A stretch of 64,000 bases of DNA from Spirochaetaceae bacterium UBA5556 (GCA_002425765.1 DIMW01000004.1:1-64000), one strand, 5' to 3'; counted from the stretch's first letter, positions 17,914 through 27,725 are shown. Notes: a model not told the origin generated them from the letters alone. Numbers and translations: made by a program.

Positions 17914-19224
17914 ATGCCTCTTCTTAAAAGATCGACGGCGGGCGCGATGCTCGCTGTCGATGCGATGCCAAACACGTCGAGCGTTTCGATGAGCATTTGG
18001 CTGCCATTTGGTTCCAGAAATGAAAAGCCTCAGCACAGGGGCTTTTTTCATTATATTGAGCACATGCTCTTCAAGGGAACCTCGGAGAGAAACGCACGTC
18101 AGCTGGCGCGCGTCTTCGAGAGCACAGGTGGCTTTGTCAACGCTTTTTCCGAGCGCTCCGCTACCTGCATCCACTGCACGATGCCGGCCGACAACTGGAG
18201 GGAAGCCTGTGAAACAATGCTTTCCATGGCGTTTCTCTCGGTCTTTCCCAATGAAGAATTCGAGAAGGAGAGGGTCGTCATCATCTCCGAAATCCTTCAG
18301 ACAGAGGACGATCCTGAAGAGATAGCGCATGAGCACTTTTTCCACAGGTTTTGGCCGGGGCAGGCGGCTGGGCTTCCAATAGCCGGCAAGGTCGACGAAG
18401 TAGGTTCAATAACCCGAGAGGCGCTCTACCGATTCTATCTGGCGATTTTTAGGCCCGAACTCTCATGCGTCAGCGTCGCGGGAGGTCTTTCAGAAGAGGA
18501 GACGGCGGAATTTGTGGAGCTCGTGCTCGAAAGAGTACAGGAGAAGCGTCAGGCCATTCTGAGCCAGACCTCAAGCGGCCCCCACGAATGTCCAGTCCAG
18601 TCCTCGGTGCCAGCCGTTGCTGAATGCTTTACGCTCTATGAACAGAATCCGTCTTCCCTGGCGTACGTCATTCACGGCGTTCAGGCTTTACCGCCGGCCG
18701 ACAACCGCGCGTATTTGGTCAACGCTATTGTCAATGAGATACTCGGCGGGTCGACGATTTCCAGACTTTTTCAGAAACTTAGGGAGGATGCAGGTCTCTG
18801 TTATACGGTGTTTTCCTCCTATGAGCCGGAAAACACAGAAAGCGTGTGGATCGTCCACCTTCAGACAAGCAAAAAACAACTGCCCGTCGCCCTCGATATG
18901 CTCGAGCGAGAATTGTCGGGCCTTTATGGGAAGCCTCCTGCCTTTGAGGAATATCAGGATGCACGCAACCGCGTTGCCGGTCTTATGAAATTGGCCATGG
19001 ACGACAGCGATTACCGCCAGCGGAGAATGGCGCGGCAGTACTTTGCGTATGGCGGAGTTGCGTCGGTGGAGCAAGAACTTGTCCACCTCAAGACAATCGG
19101 GTACGATGAAATAGTCTCGGCTGCGGTGGCTGTGGCGCGCGCCGAGTGGTCGCGCTTCGTGTTTGGCGCGATTCCGCAGAAAACACTTGTACAGAAGGGT
19201 TATCTTGGGTACCAACCAACCTGA
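17914..19224 (+). CDS. M16 family zinc metallopeptidase (processing-peptidase type)
   Basis: Protein of 436 residues with the inverted zinc motif HYIEH (HxxEH) near residue 47 and a downstream Glu-containing helix (ERVVIISEIL), the hallmarks of an active M16 subunit. The second half resembles the non-catalytic M16 domain with NAIVNEILGGS..SRLFQKLRE. No signal peptide is visible, so it is likely cytoplasmic. In many bacteria a gene of this kind follows pnp, as here, but its substrate is not established. The start ATG has no clear ribosome site. The 3' end overlaps the probable dut start. Confidence 0.85.
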   Translation: MPLLKRSTAGAMLAVDAMPNTSSVSMSIWLPFGSRNEKPQHRGFFHYIEHMLFKGTSERNARQLARVFESTGGFVNAFSERSATCIHCTMPADNWREACETMLSMAFLSVFPNEEFEKERVVIISEILQTEDDPEEIAHEHFFHRFWPGQAAGLPIAGKVDEVGSITREALYRFYLAIFRPELSCVSVAGGLSEEETAEFVELVLERVQEKRQAILSQTSSGPHECPVQSSVPAVAECFTLYEQNPSSLAYVIHGVQALPPADNRAYLVNAIVNEILGGSTISRLFQKLREDAGLCYTVFSSYEPENTESVWIVHLQTSKKQLPVALDMLERELSGLYGKPPAFEEYQDARNRVAGLMKLAMDDSDYRQRRMARQYFAYGGVASVEQELVHLKTIGYDEIVSAAVAVARAEWSRFVFGAIPQKTLVQKGYLGYQPT

Positions 19225-19666
19225 AGGGCCAGCGCTGAACGTGCAGATTCATCTCTCCGAAAATGCGCGGATTCCTCAGTATGCGACAGAATATTCTGCG
19301 GGCGCAGATCTCTTTGCTTCTCTCGAAAAGGCGGTGGTCCTGCCGCCGCTTGCAAGGGCCCTAATCCCGACGGGGGTGAAGATCGCCCTGCCACCGGGGT
19401 ATGAGGCCCAGGTAAGGCCGCGTTCTGGGCTTGCTCTACGACACGGCATCACCTGTCTCAATGCTCCGGGCACGATCGACAGCGATTACCGGGGCGAGAT
19501 CAAGGTCATTCTCATCAATCTTGGCGACAGACCTTTTACCATCGAGGATGGCGACCGCATCGCTCAGCTCATTGTCGCTCCCGTTATTCAGGCACATTTT
19601 TATATCTCGGGACGACTGGATGAAACCTCGCGTGGGGCGGGTGGTTTTGGTTCTACGGGCCGCTGA
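19205..19666 (+). CDS. dut: Deoxyuridine triphosphatase (dUTPase)
   Basis: Hydrolyses dUTP to dUMP, keeping uracil out of DNA. All five trimeric dUTPase motifs are present: AGADLFASL, PRSGLALRHG, NAPGTIDSDYRGEI, GDRIAQLIVAP and the C-terminal RGAGGFGSTGR. I chose TTG at 19205 because AGAAGGG lies 7 nt upstream. GTG at 19241 is the main alternative and would also leave the fold complete. It overlaps the end of the M16 gene by 20 nt. The stop is 1 nt from the lptF ATG. Confidence 0.9.
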   Translation: MGTNQPEGPALNVQIHLSENARIPQYATEYSAGADLFASLEKAVVLPPLARALIPTGVKIALPPGYEAQVRPRSGLALRHGITCLNAPGTIDSDYRGEIKVILINLGDRPFTIEDGDRIAQLIVAPVIQAHFYISGRLDETSRGAGGFGSTGR

Positions 19667-19667
19667 A

Positions 19668-20984
19668 ATGAAAGGGAAACCTCCATTTGTGCTGTGGCGA
19701 ATGATGTTCCAAGAGTTGTTATCCTCGTTCTTTACCGCTTTTTTCTTTTTCTTTGTGGTCTTTTTAATCAACCAGGTCTTGCTCTTCGCGGAAGATATCC
19801 TCTCCCGTGGTGCGGATTTTTTCTCCGTGGCAAAGCTGCTTTTTTACTCATTGCCGACCATTCTTGCGATCACTGTCCCGTTTTCGGTATTGGCAGCGAC
19901 GCTCATGACTTCGTCGCGGCAGAGTGCCGACAATGAATTCCTCGCTTCCTCGACACTGGGAATGAGGCCTCTATGGCTCTATATCCCTTTTTTGATCATA
20001 GGTGTCGGGATAGCCATAGGATCATTTTATTTCAACGATTGGTCTATGCCGCGCGCGGCGCAGGAGTACAGACGCGTCTACGCCGAGCTCATCCGCGGAT
20101 CGGCAAAGATCGAGCTTACTCCATACTCAATAAAAAAATACGGAGATAAATTGCTGGTGACGGGCCCATCCGAGGCCGGCCGCATCCAAAATGTGCTCAT
20201 CATGGATCAAGGAGCGGGACACGATTCCGACACAGTCACGGCAAACAATGTCGGTATAGAGTTCTCTGCAGATTCGCTCGCCGCAATTTTAAGTATGGAT
20301 AATGTCACGGAAGAAAAGAGGCTTCAAAACGGGGATGAAGGAGATTTTTCCATTACTCAGGCTCAATCTGCGGATATTCGGATTCAGATCCAGGAACAGA
20401 TACCCAACTACAGCGCGACGGCCCCTTCCGAAATGTCTTTGGCGGTTCTCGCTCGACAGATAAAGGAAAAAGAACGTAAACTTTCGATTCGCCAGGAAGG
20501 GAATAAGTCCCAGCAGGATACCGCCCTCGACGCACTACGCTTGAGTTATGCTTCCCCTCATGCACAAAGCGAGCCTGCTCAATCTGTGGGGTCGAAAGAT
20601 CAAACGTCGAGCAAATCTGGGAATGTAAGCTCCCTTCTCAATACGATCAAATCTCTTCGCAACCAAAAAATAAGCGACACCTCATTAGAGATTTATCGTC
20701 TTGAGTATCAAAAAAAATTTGTTATTCCTTCAGCATGTTTCTTTTTTGCTCTTTTGGCTTTTCCGCTCGGGATTGGTTCAAAGAGAGCAGGGCGGACCGC
20801 CGGATTTGGCCTTGCGTTGCTGCTCTCTGTCGTTTATTGGGCTCTTCTCTTCGCCGGTCAGACACTTGGATACCGTCAAAATTTTAATCCGGCGCTTTCG
20901 ATGTGGATGCCCAATCTGATCATGCTTTTTGCCACAGCTGGTCTGTGGATTTTCCGGAAAGTCACCAAGGGACATTTTGTATGA
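19668..20984 (+). CDS. lptF: LptF/LptG family permease (first copy)
   Basis: YjgP/YjgQ-family membrane protein, normally half of the LptFG permease that extracts lipopolysaccharide from the inner membrane. About 438 residues: three N-terminal membrane helices (first around FFTAFFFFFVVFLINQVLLF), a large periplasmic domain, then three C-terminal helices. The domain before the last helices carries a polar Q/S/K-rich insertion (~residues 270-330) that looks disordered. Starts 1 nt after dut; stop and lptG start overlap as ATGA. Treponemes generally lack LPS, so the cargo may be another envelope lipid; that is inference. Confidence 0.85.
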   Translation: MKGKPPFVLWRMMFQELLSSFFTAFFFFFVVFLINQVLLFAEDILSRGADFFSVAKLLFYSLPTILAITVPFSVLAATLMTSSRQSADNEFLASSTLGMRPLWLYIPFLIIGVGIAIGSFYFNDWSMPRAAQEYRRVYAELIRGSAKIELTPYSIKKYGDKLLVTGPSEAGRIQNVLIMDQGAGHDSDTVTANNVGIEFSADSLAAILSMDNVTEEKRLQNGDEGDFSITQAQSADIRIQIQEQIPNYSATAPSEMSLAVLARQIKEKERKLSIRQEGNKSQQDTALDALRLSYASPHAQSEPAQSVGSKDQTSSKSGNVSSLLNTIKSLRNQKISDTSLEIYRLEYQKKFVIPSACFFFALLAFPLGIGSKRAGRTAGFGLALLLSVVYWALLFAGQTLGYRQNFNPALSMWMPNLIMLFATAGLWIFRKVTKGHFV

Positions 20985-22114
20985 TGGTGGCAGAAAGGGG
21001 GTCCCACTCACTGTCGCACGGGCACCATGGTGTTCAGGGTGCGCCGGTCATACTCTGGAAGACCTTGTTGGCGAAGATATTGCTCTGGACGGCCGGAGGA
21101 ACGCTCTTTTTATCGCTCGTGATTTCTCTCGCGGAACTATTTTCTCTCTTGTGGAAATTTCTGGCGCGAAATGCTTCTTTTTGGGATATATTGCGGTGGA
21201 TTGGCCTTGGCGCCCCCAATCACCTCGTCGAGGCCCTCCCTGTTGCCTTTCTTTTTGCCATTGTATTTATGCTTAGCAATTGGCATGCGAACAGTGAACT
21301 CGAGGCGGTTTTTAGTGCGGGAATATCGCTGCAACGATTTTTACTGCCCCTCTTTGTGCTTTCAATAGTCTTTTGCGCTTTCGAATTTTATCTTACTGAC
21401 GCCGTATCAATACCCTTTTTAAGAATTCGGAATACTCTCCAGTCGGAGATTTTAAAAGAATCAGATAGCCGTTATATGGTTCCCGGATTGATTGTCGATA
21501 AGGGAAGACAAGTATACACATATCGATATTTTGACGAGAAGAGCTCGCGTCTCTATGATGTATCGATAGTCGAAAGAGACGCCAAGGGGAATTTGACAAG
21601 AAAAGTTTCCGCCCAAAATGCGAGTTGGAAGGACGGCGTCTGGCAATTTGTCAATGCGGTCATTTACCAAGAAAAAGATGGTTCCTGGGATTTCCTGAGA
21701 ATTGCCAAATTTACAGATCCGGCATTCAGAGAACCACCATCCGGATTTTCGCGCCCCTCAATGGATGTCCGCCTTTTAAGCATCAAGGAGCTTAAGGCCC
21801 AAATCAGTTTCTTAAAAGCCTCAGGATTGCCGTCAGTCGGCGCCGACGTGGAAAAACAAAGAAGAATATCTTTTTCCTTGACGCCGCTTATTGTGATAGG
21901 CCTGGCAGGTGTCTTCGTCGGTCGTTTTAAAAAAAGTATTTTTCTTTTGAGTATGTTATTCAGCCTTTCAAGCGCGACATTATACTATGTGGCACAGATG
22001 ATCGCTTCCTTGGCCGCGAAAGCGGGCATGGTGAGTGCGGCTTTTTCAATTTGGAGCGTGGTGCTCGTTTTCGCGGTTGTATCGCTTGTGGCGTATCTGA
22101 GCGCCAGAACGTAA
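20981..22114 (+). CDS. lptG: LptF/LptG family permease (second copy)
   Basis: Partner of the preceding permease, about 377 residues. Membrane helices near the N-terminus (ILLWTAGGTLFLSLVISLAE and APNHLVEALPVAFLFAIVF), a periplasmic jellyroll-type domain, and C-terminal helices beginning LTPLIVIGLAGVFVGRFKKS. The ATG at 20981 overlaps the stop of the first gene (ATGA), typical of subunits made in equal amounts. The start could also be ATG 20984. Which of the pair corresponds to LptF and which to LptG cannot be settled from sequence alone. Confidence 0.83.
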   Translation: MMVAERGSHSLSHGHHGVQGAPVILWKTLLAKILLWTAGGTLFLSLVISLAELFSLLWKFLARNASFWDILRWIGLGAPNHLVEALPVAFLFAIVFMLSNWHANSELEAVFSAGISLQRFLLPLFVLSIVFCAFEFYLTDAVSIPFLRIRNTLQSEILKESDSRYMVPGLIVDKGRQVYTYRYFDEKSSRLYDVSIVERDAKGNLTRKVSAQNASWKDGVWQFVNAVIYQEKDGSWDFLRIAKFTDPAFREPPSGFSRPSMDVRLLSIKELKAQISFLKASGLPSVGADVEKQRRISFSLTPLIVIGLAGVFVGRFKKSIFLLSMLFSLSSATLYYVAQMIASLAAKAGMVSAAFSIWSVVLVFAVVSLVAYLSART

Positions 22115-22127
22115 AAGGGTAAATTTG

Positions 22128-23264
22128 ATGTTTGAACCTGTTTTCCATGAGATACATAGAGACACTTCGTGCAGTGCGCGCACCGGCATTCTCGCGCTCC
22201 CTCACGGGGATGTCCAGACTCCTGCTTTTATGCCTGTCGGCACGAATGCCACCGTGAAGGCCGTCGAACCAAAAGATATTGCAGAGATGGGCTTTTCAAT
22301 CATTCTCGCCAATACATACCATCTGTTTTTGAGGCCTGGCCCGGACATTATCGCCAAGGCCGGCGGCTTACATGGTTTTTCAGGCTGGGGGAAAAATTTT
22401 CTCACGGATTCCGGCGGCTTTCAGGTCTTTTCACTCTCACAATTCAGGAAAATCCTCGAGGAAGGAGTACATTTCAGGTCACACATCGATGGCTCTTCAC
22501 ATGTTCTCACCCCTGAGAACGTCGTCGATGTGCAGACAGCTTTCAATTCAGACATCCAGATGGCCCTCGATATCTGCGCTCCCTGGGGCGAGACTGAAAA
22601 AAAGGCGTATCGTGCGGCTATGCTGACCTACGATTGGGCGAAACGGGCAAAAAATCAGTGGCTTATGCAGCGCGACCACGGCTATCAGGGGTATCTTTTT
22701 GGGATCGTGCAGGGCAATTTTTATAAAGAATTGCGGAAAATGAGCGCGGAGCATATCATTTCTCTTGATTTCCCCGGAATTGCAATCGGTGGCCTCTCCA
22801 TCGGCGAACCAAAAGATGCCTATATTGAATACCTTGAATACACGGCGGCACTTTTGCCTTCGGAGAAGCCGCATTATCTCATGGGGATAGGGACTCCCGA
22901 CTATATCATTGAGGCGGTGCGCAACGGCATCGACATTTTCGACTGTGTATACCCGACCCGGACGGCGCGCAATGGTCTGCTTTTTACCTCAAAAGGCCAG
23001 ATCACCATAAAAAAGGTCATGTACAGAGAAGATTTTTTGCCGATAGACCCGGAATGCACCTGTCACGTATGCAGAACCTATAGTCGCGCCTACCTGCATC
23101 ACCTCTTCAGAAATAACGAGATCCTCTATTCGATGCTCGCGAGCCAGCACAATCTGCATTTTATGGCACACTTTGTAAGTGATATCCGACATGCGATTGA
23201 AGAGGACAAGTTCGACTCATTCGCCCGCGATTTTTTGGGCGCCTATGAGCAGGGTCCAGGGTAA
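22128..23264 (+). CDS. tgt: tRNA-guanine(34) transglycosylase (queuine/preQ1)
   Basis: Exchanges G34 for preQ1 in GUN-anticodon tRNAs. 378 residues. The general acid/base and nucleophile Asp segments are both present (TDSGGFQVFSL and FDCVYPTRTARNG). The zinc site CTCHVCRTYSRAYLHHLF gives Cys-x-Cys-x2-Cys and His. A TTG one codon upstream is possible; the ATG is preferred, with AAGGGTAAA upstream. It is the last gene of the co-directional block. A weak hairpin CTACC/GGTAG near 23329 follows at some distance, without a T run. Confidence 0.95.
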   Translation: MFEPVFHEIHRDTSCSARTGILALPHGDVQTPAFMPVGTNATVKAVEPKDIAEMGFSIILANTYHLFLRPGPDIIAKAGGLHGFSGWGKNFLTDSGGFQVFSLSQFRKILEEGVHFRSHIDGSSHVLTPENVVDVQTAFNSDIQMALDICAPWGETEKKAYRAAMLTYDWAKRAKNQWLMQRDHGYQGYLFGIVQGNFYKELRKMSAEHIISLDFPGIAIGGLSIGEPKDAYIEYLEYTAALLPSEKPHYLMGIGTPDYIIEAVRNGIDIFDCVYPTRTARNGLLFTSKGQITIKKVMYREDFLPIDPECTCHVCRTYSRAYLHHLFRNNEILYSMLASQHNLHFMAHFVSDIRHAIEEDKFDSFARDFLGAYEQGPG

Positions 23265-23352
23265 GACAGAAGGCGGTGATGGCGCACCAGGGCACGCACC
23301 TTGCCGGAAACAGAATCGAGCCAGCCTCCTACCTTCGGGGGTAGATCAGATA

Positions 23353-24584
23353 TCAAGATGCGCGATTTTGACGGATATACTGCTTCATGTACAAACTCAC
23401 GAGCAAGTGGACTTGTATCTCTCGCTGGGAAAGGTCTATGTCAGCTATCTGCTCGATTACCCGGAGACGGTAAGGGAGTGTATTTCTATGAATGTGCAAC
23501 TCGTTGACTGTTTCCTTTATGTTGCACATCGAAAGTATGTATGCTGAAAGTGTTGCCAGATAATTACTTCCATGTTCATGATCATAGGCTTCAAGTGCGC
23601 TTAGCGCGGGATGAATATAGCTCTGAGAGGGAAGATTCTCCGACACTGTTTTGAACACTTGCTGAAGAGCACACTCGCTATAATATGTAATTATCGCATC
23701 AGTCCTCTTTAAACAGATATGCAAAGCGAAGTAGGCTTGATCACGGTATATTTTTATTTTTGCTATATCGGAAAACCTACCGCTGATTCCAAAGCGAAGC
23801 TCCATTAAAGACAATCGCTTCATGACAGAAGACACTTTTTTACGGCAATCTTCACTCGTTTTATGATCCATAATCAAAAAATATATCGCATCTCCATAAA
23901 CAACCGGATGCAATTCCGTGTCGATCCGTTCTATGTCTCTCTGAATAAATGGGAGCAGTAGTTTTTTAGAAGAACCACCATACGGCTTTGCCGCTACTAT
24001 GCAAAAGTCACCTTTAATCTCTCTTCCCAAGTGACTGAGCCATTGCTTCAACTCTTCATCGTCTTGTATTTTGCCCTCCAGCAGATACGTAAGAAACATT
24101 GCAAAAGAGTCGCTGATCCTCCCCGCTCTTATTTGCTGACGTTGAAACTCGATCTCAAACGACCTGCATATATGATATCTACTGCTTCGAGACGTTCTTT
24201 CGTGCACTCCGAGCCATGTTGACAAATGACTCCGATATAGCCGACGATCGCTCCTCCCAAAAGGATGTTACCGGTAATATGAGGGCTCTTTTCCAGGAAG
24301 CCATCTGACAGGAGGTATGAATGCGTTTGCCGTATCCCGAACCTCATTGTGCCTTCATTATTTAATATTTGAATAGTCTGATATTGAACTCTCCCAAACT
24401 CCAATAATTCCTTCCACACCTGATCGTTTACGGGTTCGTCTGGAAAGTGACCAATGTGGTTATATTCTGCATCTACAATTAAGACGGGGAGCTGCAGGTA
24501 TTCGTACGCTGCTTTTATAAGCTCATGAAATCCTCCTTTGATAAGCGCATCCAGCATCAAGGGGTAAAGCTGATCTTTTAACAC
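23353..24584 (-). pseudogene. PucR/CdaR-type transcriptional regulator, frameshifted
   Basis: Two minus-strand frames together make one regulator of about 410 residues. The first (GTG at 24584, GGAGGGG ribosome site) encodes an N-terminal sensory region (LPVLIVDAEYNHIGHF). The second carries a central domain and a clear PucR C-terminal helix-turn-helix (NIKETVNELHIHRNTLPYRLR). They meet at about 24167-24174, where plus-strand CATATATG contains one TA unit too many; removing two bases joins VDII directly to CRSFEIEF. The break could be decay, phase variation at a dinucleotide run, or a sequencing error. It is divergent from the SDR/hydrolase genes and would be their natural regulator. Confidence 0.78.
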
Positions 24585-24830
24585 GACTCCCCTCCCGCCG
24601 CTCCGCGATTAAGAATAGCCACACCCATGGAGCGACACCAGTGACGAATACCTAAAAGTATTGTACTCCTCCCGTTCTCCTCGCGTCAAATAAAATCATA
24701 CCAATGCACTTCGCACAAATCATGTGCTCAAAGTTCTCCCTTTTGCCTATTTTGTCCTGTCCAGAAGGATGCGATCATAAGATGTACTGTGAGTCAGAAT
24801 TCAAAAAGAGTATTGCAGAGGAGGTATAAA

Positions 24831-25766
24831 ATGGCTCAGCTACAGTTCGACGATCAAGTGATTATTATCACCGGAGGGGGGCGGGGAATGGGTAGATCTC
24901 ATTCGCTCCTGCTCGCGTCTCGGGGCGCAAAGGTCGTAGTCAACGATGTCGGTTGCGACCTGAACGGGAAAGGCTGTGATACGGCGGTCGCTCAGAATGT
25001 AGTCAACGAAATTGAAACCCTCGGTGGTATAGGGCTTGCAAGCGCAGACAATATCGCCACTCCTGAGGGGTGTATGGCATTAGTCGATAAGACAATGCAA
25101 AAATTCGGCCGTGTCGATGCAATTGTTCACAATGCAGGGATTTGCTACCCCACACCGTTACCGGAAGTCACCACGACTGATCTTGACGCGAACTTCAACG
25201 TCCACTTTAGGGCGGCTCTCTATCTCACCGAGCAAGCGTGGCCATATTTTATTCGGCAAGGAGGAGGACGCCTTGTGTACATCGTCTCGGCTGCCGGCAT
25301 ACTTGGAAACAATACGTATGCGCACTACGGATCGGCGAAGATGGCGTCGGTTGGACTCATGCGAACCGTACACCTCGAAGGGAAAGAACACGGAATACGC
25401 TGCAACGCATTAGCTGTGGGAGCTTTTTCGCGCATGTCGGTTGGTATGCTCTCTCCTGAGCTTGGTGAGTGGTTCAAGAAATACATGAATCCCGAAGGAG
25501 TGAGCGCAGCTCTGGCGTGGCTTATTCATCCGGATTGCCCGCTCAGTGGCGAAGTAATCAATTGTTTAGGCTGGCATGTCTCGCGGTTCTTCATTGGGTC
25601 TACAGAAGGGTACACGAAAATTGGGCTCACACCTGAAGATGTACGTGATAATTTTGGAAAAATCGTTTCAACAAATCAGTGGTCAATTCCTGAATCAACG
25701 ATGGCAGACCTCGGTAACTTCGCACAAGCCATCGTCGGAGTGGGAGGGGATGTTATTCCCATGTGA
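24831..25766 (+). CDS. Short-chain dehydrogenase/reductase (MFE-2/hydroxyacyl-CoA dehydrogenase-like)
   Basis: NAD(P)-dependent SDR of 311 residues. The cofactor motif TGGGRGMG is at residues 14-21, NAG at 101-103, and catalytic Ser153, Tyr166 and Lys170 (YGSAK) are present. The VVVNDVGCDLNGKG segment and overall pattern resemble the (3R)-hydroxyacyl-CoA dehydrogenase domain of multifunctional beta-oxidation enzymes, so an acyl-CoA or steroid-like substrate is possible, but the substrate is not shown. A very strong GAGGAGG ribosome site precedes the ATG. It is followed 166 nt later by a hydrolase gene that has the terminator, suggesting one transcript. A weak promoter TTGTCC-18-CATAAG lies at 24752-24781. 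Confidence 0.85.
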   Translation: MAQLQFDDQVIIITGGGRGMGRSHSLLLASRGAKVVVNDVGCDLNGKGCDTAVAQNVVNEIETLGGIGLASADNIATPEGCMALVDKTMQKFGRVDAIVHNAGICYPTPLPEVTTTDLDANFNVHFRAALYLTEQAWPYFIRQGGGRLVYIVSAAGILGNNTYAHYGSAKMASVGLMRTVHLEGKEHGIRCNALAVGAFSRMSVGMLSPELGEWFKKYMNPEGVSAALAWLIHPDCPLSGEVINCLGWHVSRFFIGSTEGYTKIGLTPEDVRDNFGKIVSTNQWSIPESTMADLGNFAQAIVGVGGDVIPM

Positions 25767-25932
25767 GACTTGGGGATCAGGTTGGCAACACACTTTTCAA
25801 GGAGGACTGATACAACGTCGACCGAAAAGGAGGTGAATAGGTACTTTGTAGCGGAGACACACGTTGCGGGAAGGCTCGTGCTCGTCTTTTTAGTGTTCTG
25901 TGAGAGATCATGAAAGAGGAAAAAGAGAGATT

Positions 25933-27696
25933 ATGAAGGAGGAAAAAGTGATACCGAACAAGCTTCCTAATATACTTGTTGAAAAAGATGTGATGGTTCC
26001 CATGAGGGATTCTGTACAGCTCGCTACCGATATTTACCGGCAGGACGACGGAAAGAAGCACCCAGTATTGGTTATCCGATCTCCCTATGACAAAGATGAT
26101 TGGGGAATGATACACAACTTTGTATGCAGTCCTTATGTCGCTGCTGAACACGGGTATGCGGTGCTCGTCCAACATTCCAGGGGGAGATTTAAATCTGAAG
26201 GCACCTGGTACGGCTCTGTGGACGAAGGAAAAGACACCTATGACGCCGTAGAGTGGGCGGCTATACAGCCGTGGTCCGACGGGAATGTGGGTATGTATGG
26301 TTGGTGCGGTGTGGGTTATGCACCGTTCCGTGGAGCAGTTGAGCAGCCGCCGCATTTGAAGGCTGTTTTTTCCTACGTGAGTTCCGCCAACTGGCACAAT
26401 GGGTGGCTCTATACGATGGGTGCCTTCGAGCTATGGTTTACCCATTTCTGGGCCGATTTTCTGAACGCGGACCCGAATCACCACGTGGTTCCTACGGCTG
26501 ACCAATCGAAGGCAACGTCGAGCGCCGACGCGTTGGCGATATCGCGGGGCGGCGGTCCCAACCTCGAAGCGTATAAGCATCTTCCGGTGAAAGATATTCC
26601 CGCGGTCGCAGATATTCCCTATTGGAAAGACTGGGTTTCCCATCCATCGTACGATGAATATTGGAAAAAGATAGACGCGGCGGCACAAGCCGACCGCATT
26701 AAAATCCCCGTATTGGACGCCGGGGGGTGGTACGATCAGTGCTTGCTTGATCTTATAGATTTAAATAGCGCCATGTCGGAGCGTGGCGGCAAAGGGGCAT
26801 ACGATCAGTCCCGCTTGCTTATTGGACCATGGGATCACAGCGCTTACTACAATGGCCTTTCCACATACGCCGGTGAGCGTAACTTCGGTACGCCGACTGG
26901 TCCGGCTGCCCTTGCGCCGATCATGTTTCAGTGGTTTGATCACTGGTTAAAGGGCAAGGAAGCCACTTTCCTGGCCGAGGGAAATAAAGTCCGATACTTC
27001 CAGATGGGCGAGAATGTTTGGAAGGAAGTTCCTGATTGGCCGCCGAAACACACGAAAACACGGTACTACCTCCACAGCGAGGGGCGGGCGAACAGCCGGA
27101 TGGGAAATGGCGGCCTGTCAACCGGGGCTCCGGCGATAGAGCCCTCGGACAGTTACGTCTACGATCCTTTCGATCCAGTGATCAGTTTCGGTGGTCAATC
27201 AATGGCCGCTCCACAAGGAGTGCACAACCAAGCGGAGCACGAATTGCGTCAAGATATCCTCGTGTACACTACACCGCGCCTGGCCGAACCCGTAGCAATT
27301 GCTGGCCCGGTTTCGGTCACACTGTTTGCCAGCAGCAGCGCCGAGGATACCGACTTTGTTGTCAAGTTGATTGACGTTGAGCCCGATGGCTATTGCGCCA
27401 ATATCTCCGACGGAATCGTCAGGGCCCGCTATCGAAACAGCAAAGAGAAAGAGGAGTTCCTTACGCCTGGGGAAATCACAAAGTTCGAGATCGAGCTTTA
27501 TGACACCGCACATACGTTCCTACCGAACCATTGTGTCCGGTTGGAGATCACGAGCAGCAATTTCCCGCGCTTCGATCGCAATCTGAACTCTCGCGTAACC
27601 CCGGCCTTTGGGACAAAGGAAGATGCGCAAAAGGCGGTGCAGCAGATATTCCACAGCGCGAAATTCCAATCAAGTCTCAATCTGCCCATTGTGTAA
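25933..27696 (+). CDS. CocE/NonD family alpha/beta-hydrolase with Cys at the nucleophile position
   Basis: About 587 residues, matching the S15/CocE layout: alpha/beta-hydrolase core with helical cap, then a jellyroll domain (residues ~370-580, DTDFVVKLIDVEPDG). The catalytic Asp and His regions are visible (GGWYDQC and IGPWDHSAYYNG), and the oxyanion-side segment IRSPYDKDD is normal. At the nucleophile elbow the expected GxSYxG reads GMYGWCGVG, so Cys125 replaces Ser and Gly replaces the following Tyr. Family members cleave esters or alpha-amino-acid esters; the substrate here is unknown. A start at 25900 (GTG) is possible; 25933 has an AGAGAG ribosome site. It probably forms an operon with the SDR. 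Confidence 0.85.
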   Translation: MKEEKVIPNKLPNILVEKDVMVPMRDSVQLATDIYRQDDGKKHPVLVIRSPYDKDDWGMIHNFVCSPYVAAEHGYAVLVQHSRGRFKSEGTWYGSVDEGKDTYDAVEWAAIQPWSDGNVGMYGWCGVGYAPFRGAVEQPPHLKAVFSYVSSANWHNGWLYTMGAFELWFTHFWADFLNADPNHHVVPTADQSKATSSADALAISRGGGPNLEAYKHLPVKDIPAVADIPYWKDWVSHPSYDEYWKKIDAAAQADRIKIPVLDAGGWYDQCLLDLIDLNSAMSERGGKGAYDQSRLLIGPWDHSAYYNGLSTYAGERNFGTPTGPAALAPIMFQWFDHWLKGKEATFLAEGNKVRYFQMGENVWKEVPDWPPKHTKTRYYLHSEGRANSRMGNGGLSTGAPAIEPSDSYVYDPFDPVISFGGQSMAAPQGVHNQAEHELRQDILVYTTPRLAEPVAIAGPVSVTLFASSSAEDTDFVVKLIDVEPDGYCANISDGIVRARYRNSKEKEEFLTPGEITKFEIELYDTAHTFLPNHCVRLEITSSNFPRFDRNLNSRVTPAFGTKEDAQKAVQQIFHSAKFQSSLNLPIV

Positions 27697-27725
27697 GTCT
27701 ATCCCCCGATAGAGGTAGCTCTTAT

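Noticed and set aside
23329..23344. CTACC/GGTAG hairpin as tgt terminator
   Set aside because: Only five pairs and no T run on either strand; too weak to list as a terminator.
25834..25914. 26-codon frame after AAAAGGAG between SDR and hydrolase genes
   Set aside because: The start codon overlaps the supposed ribosome site, leaving no spacing, and the peptide has no recognisable feature.
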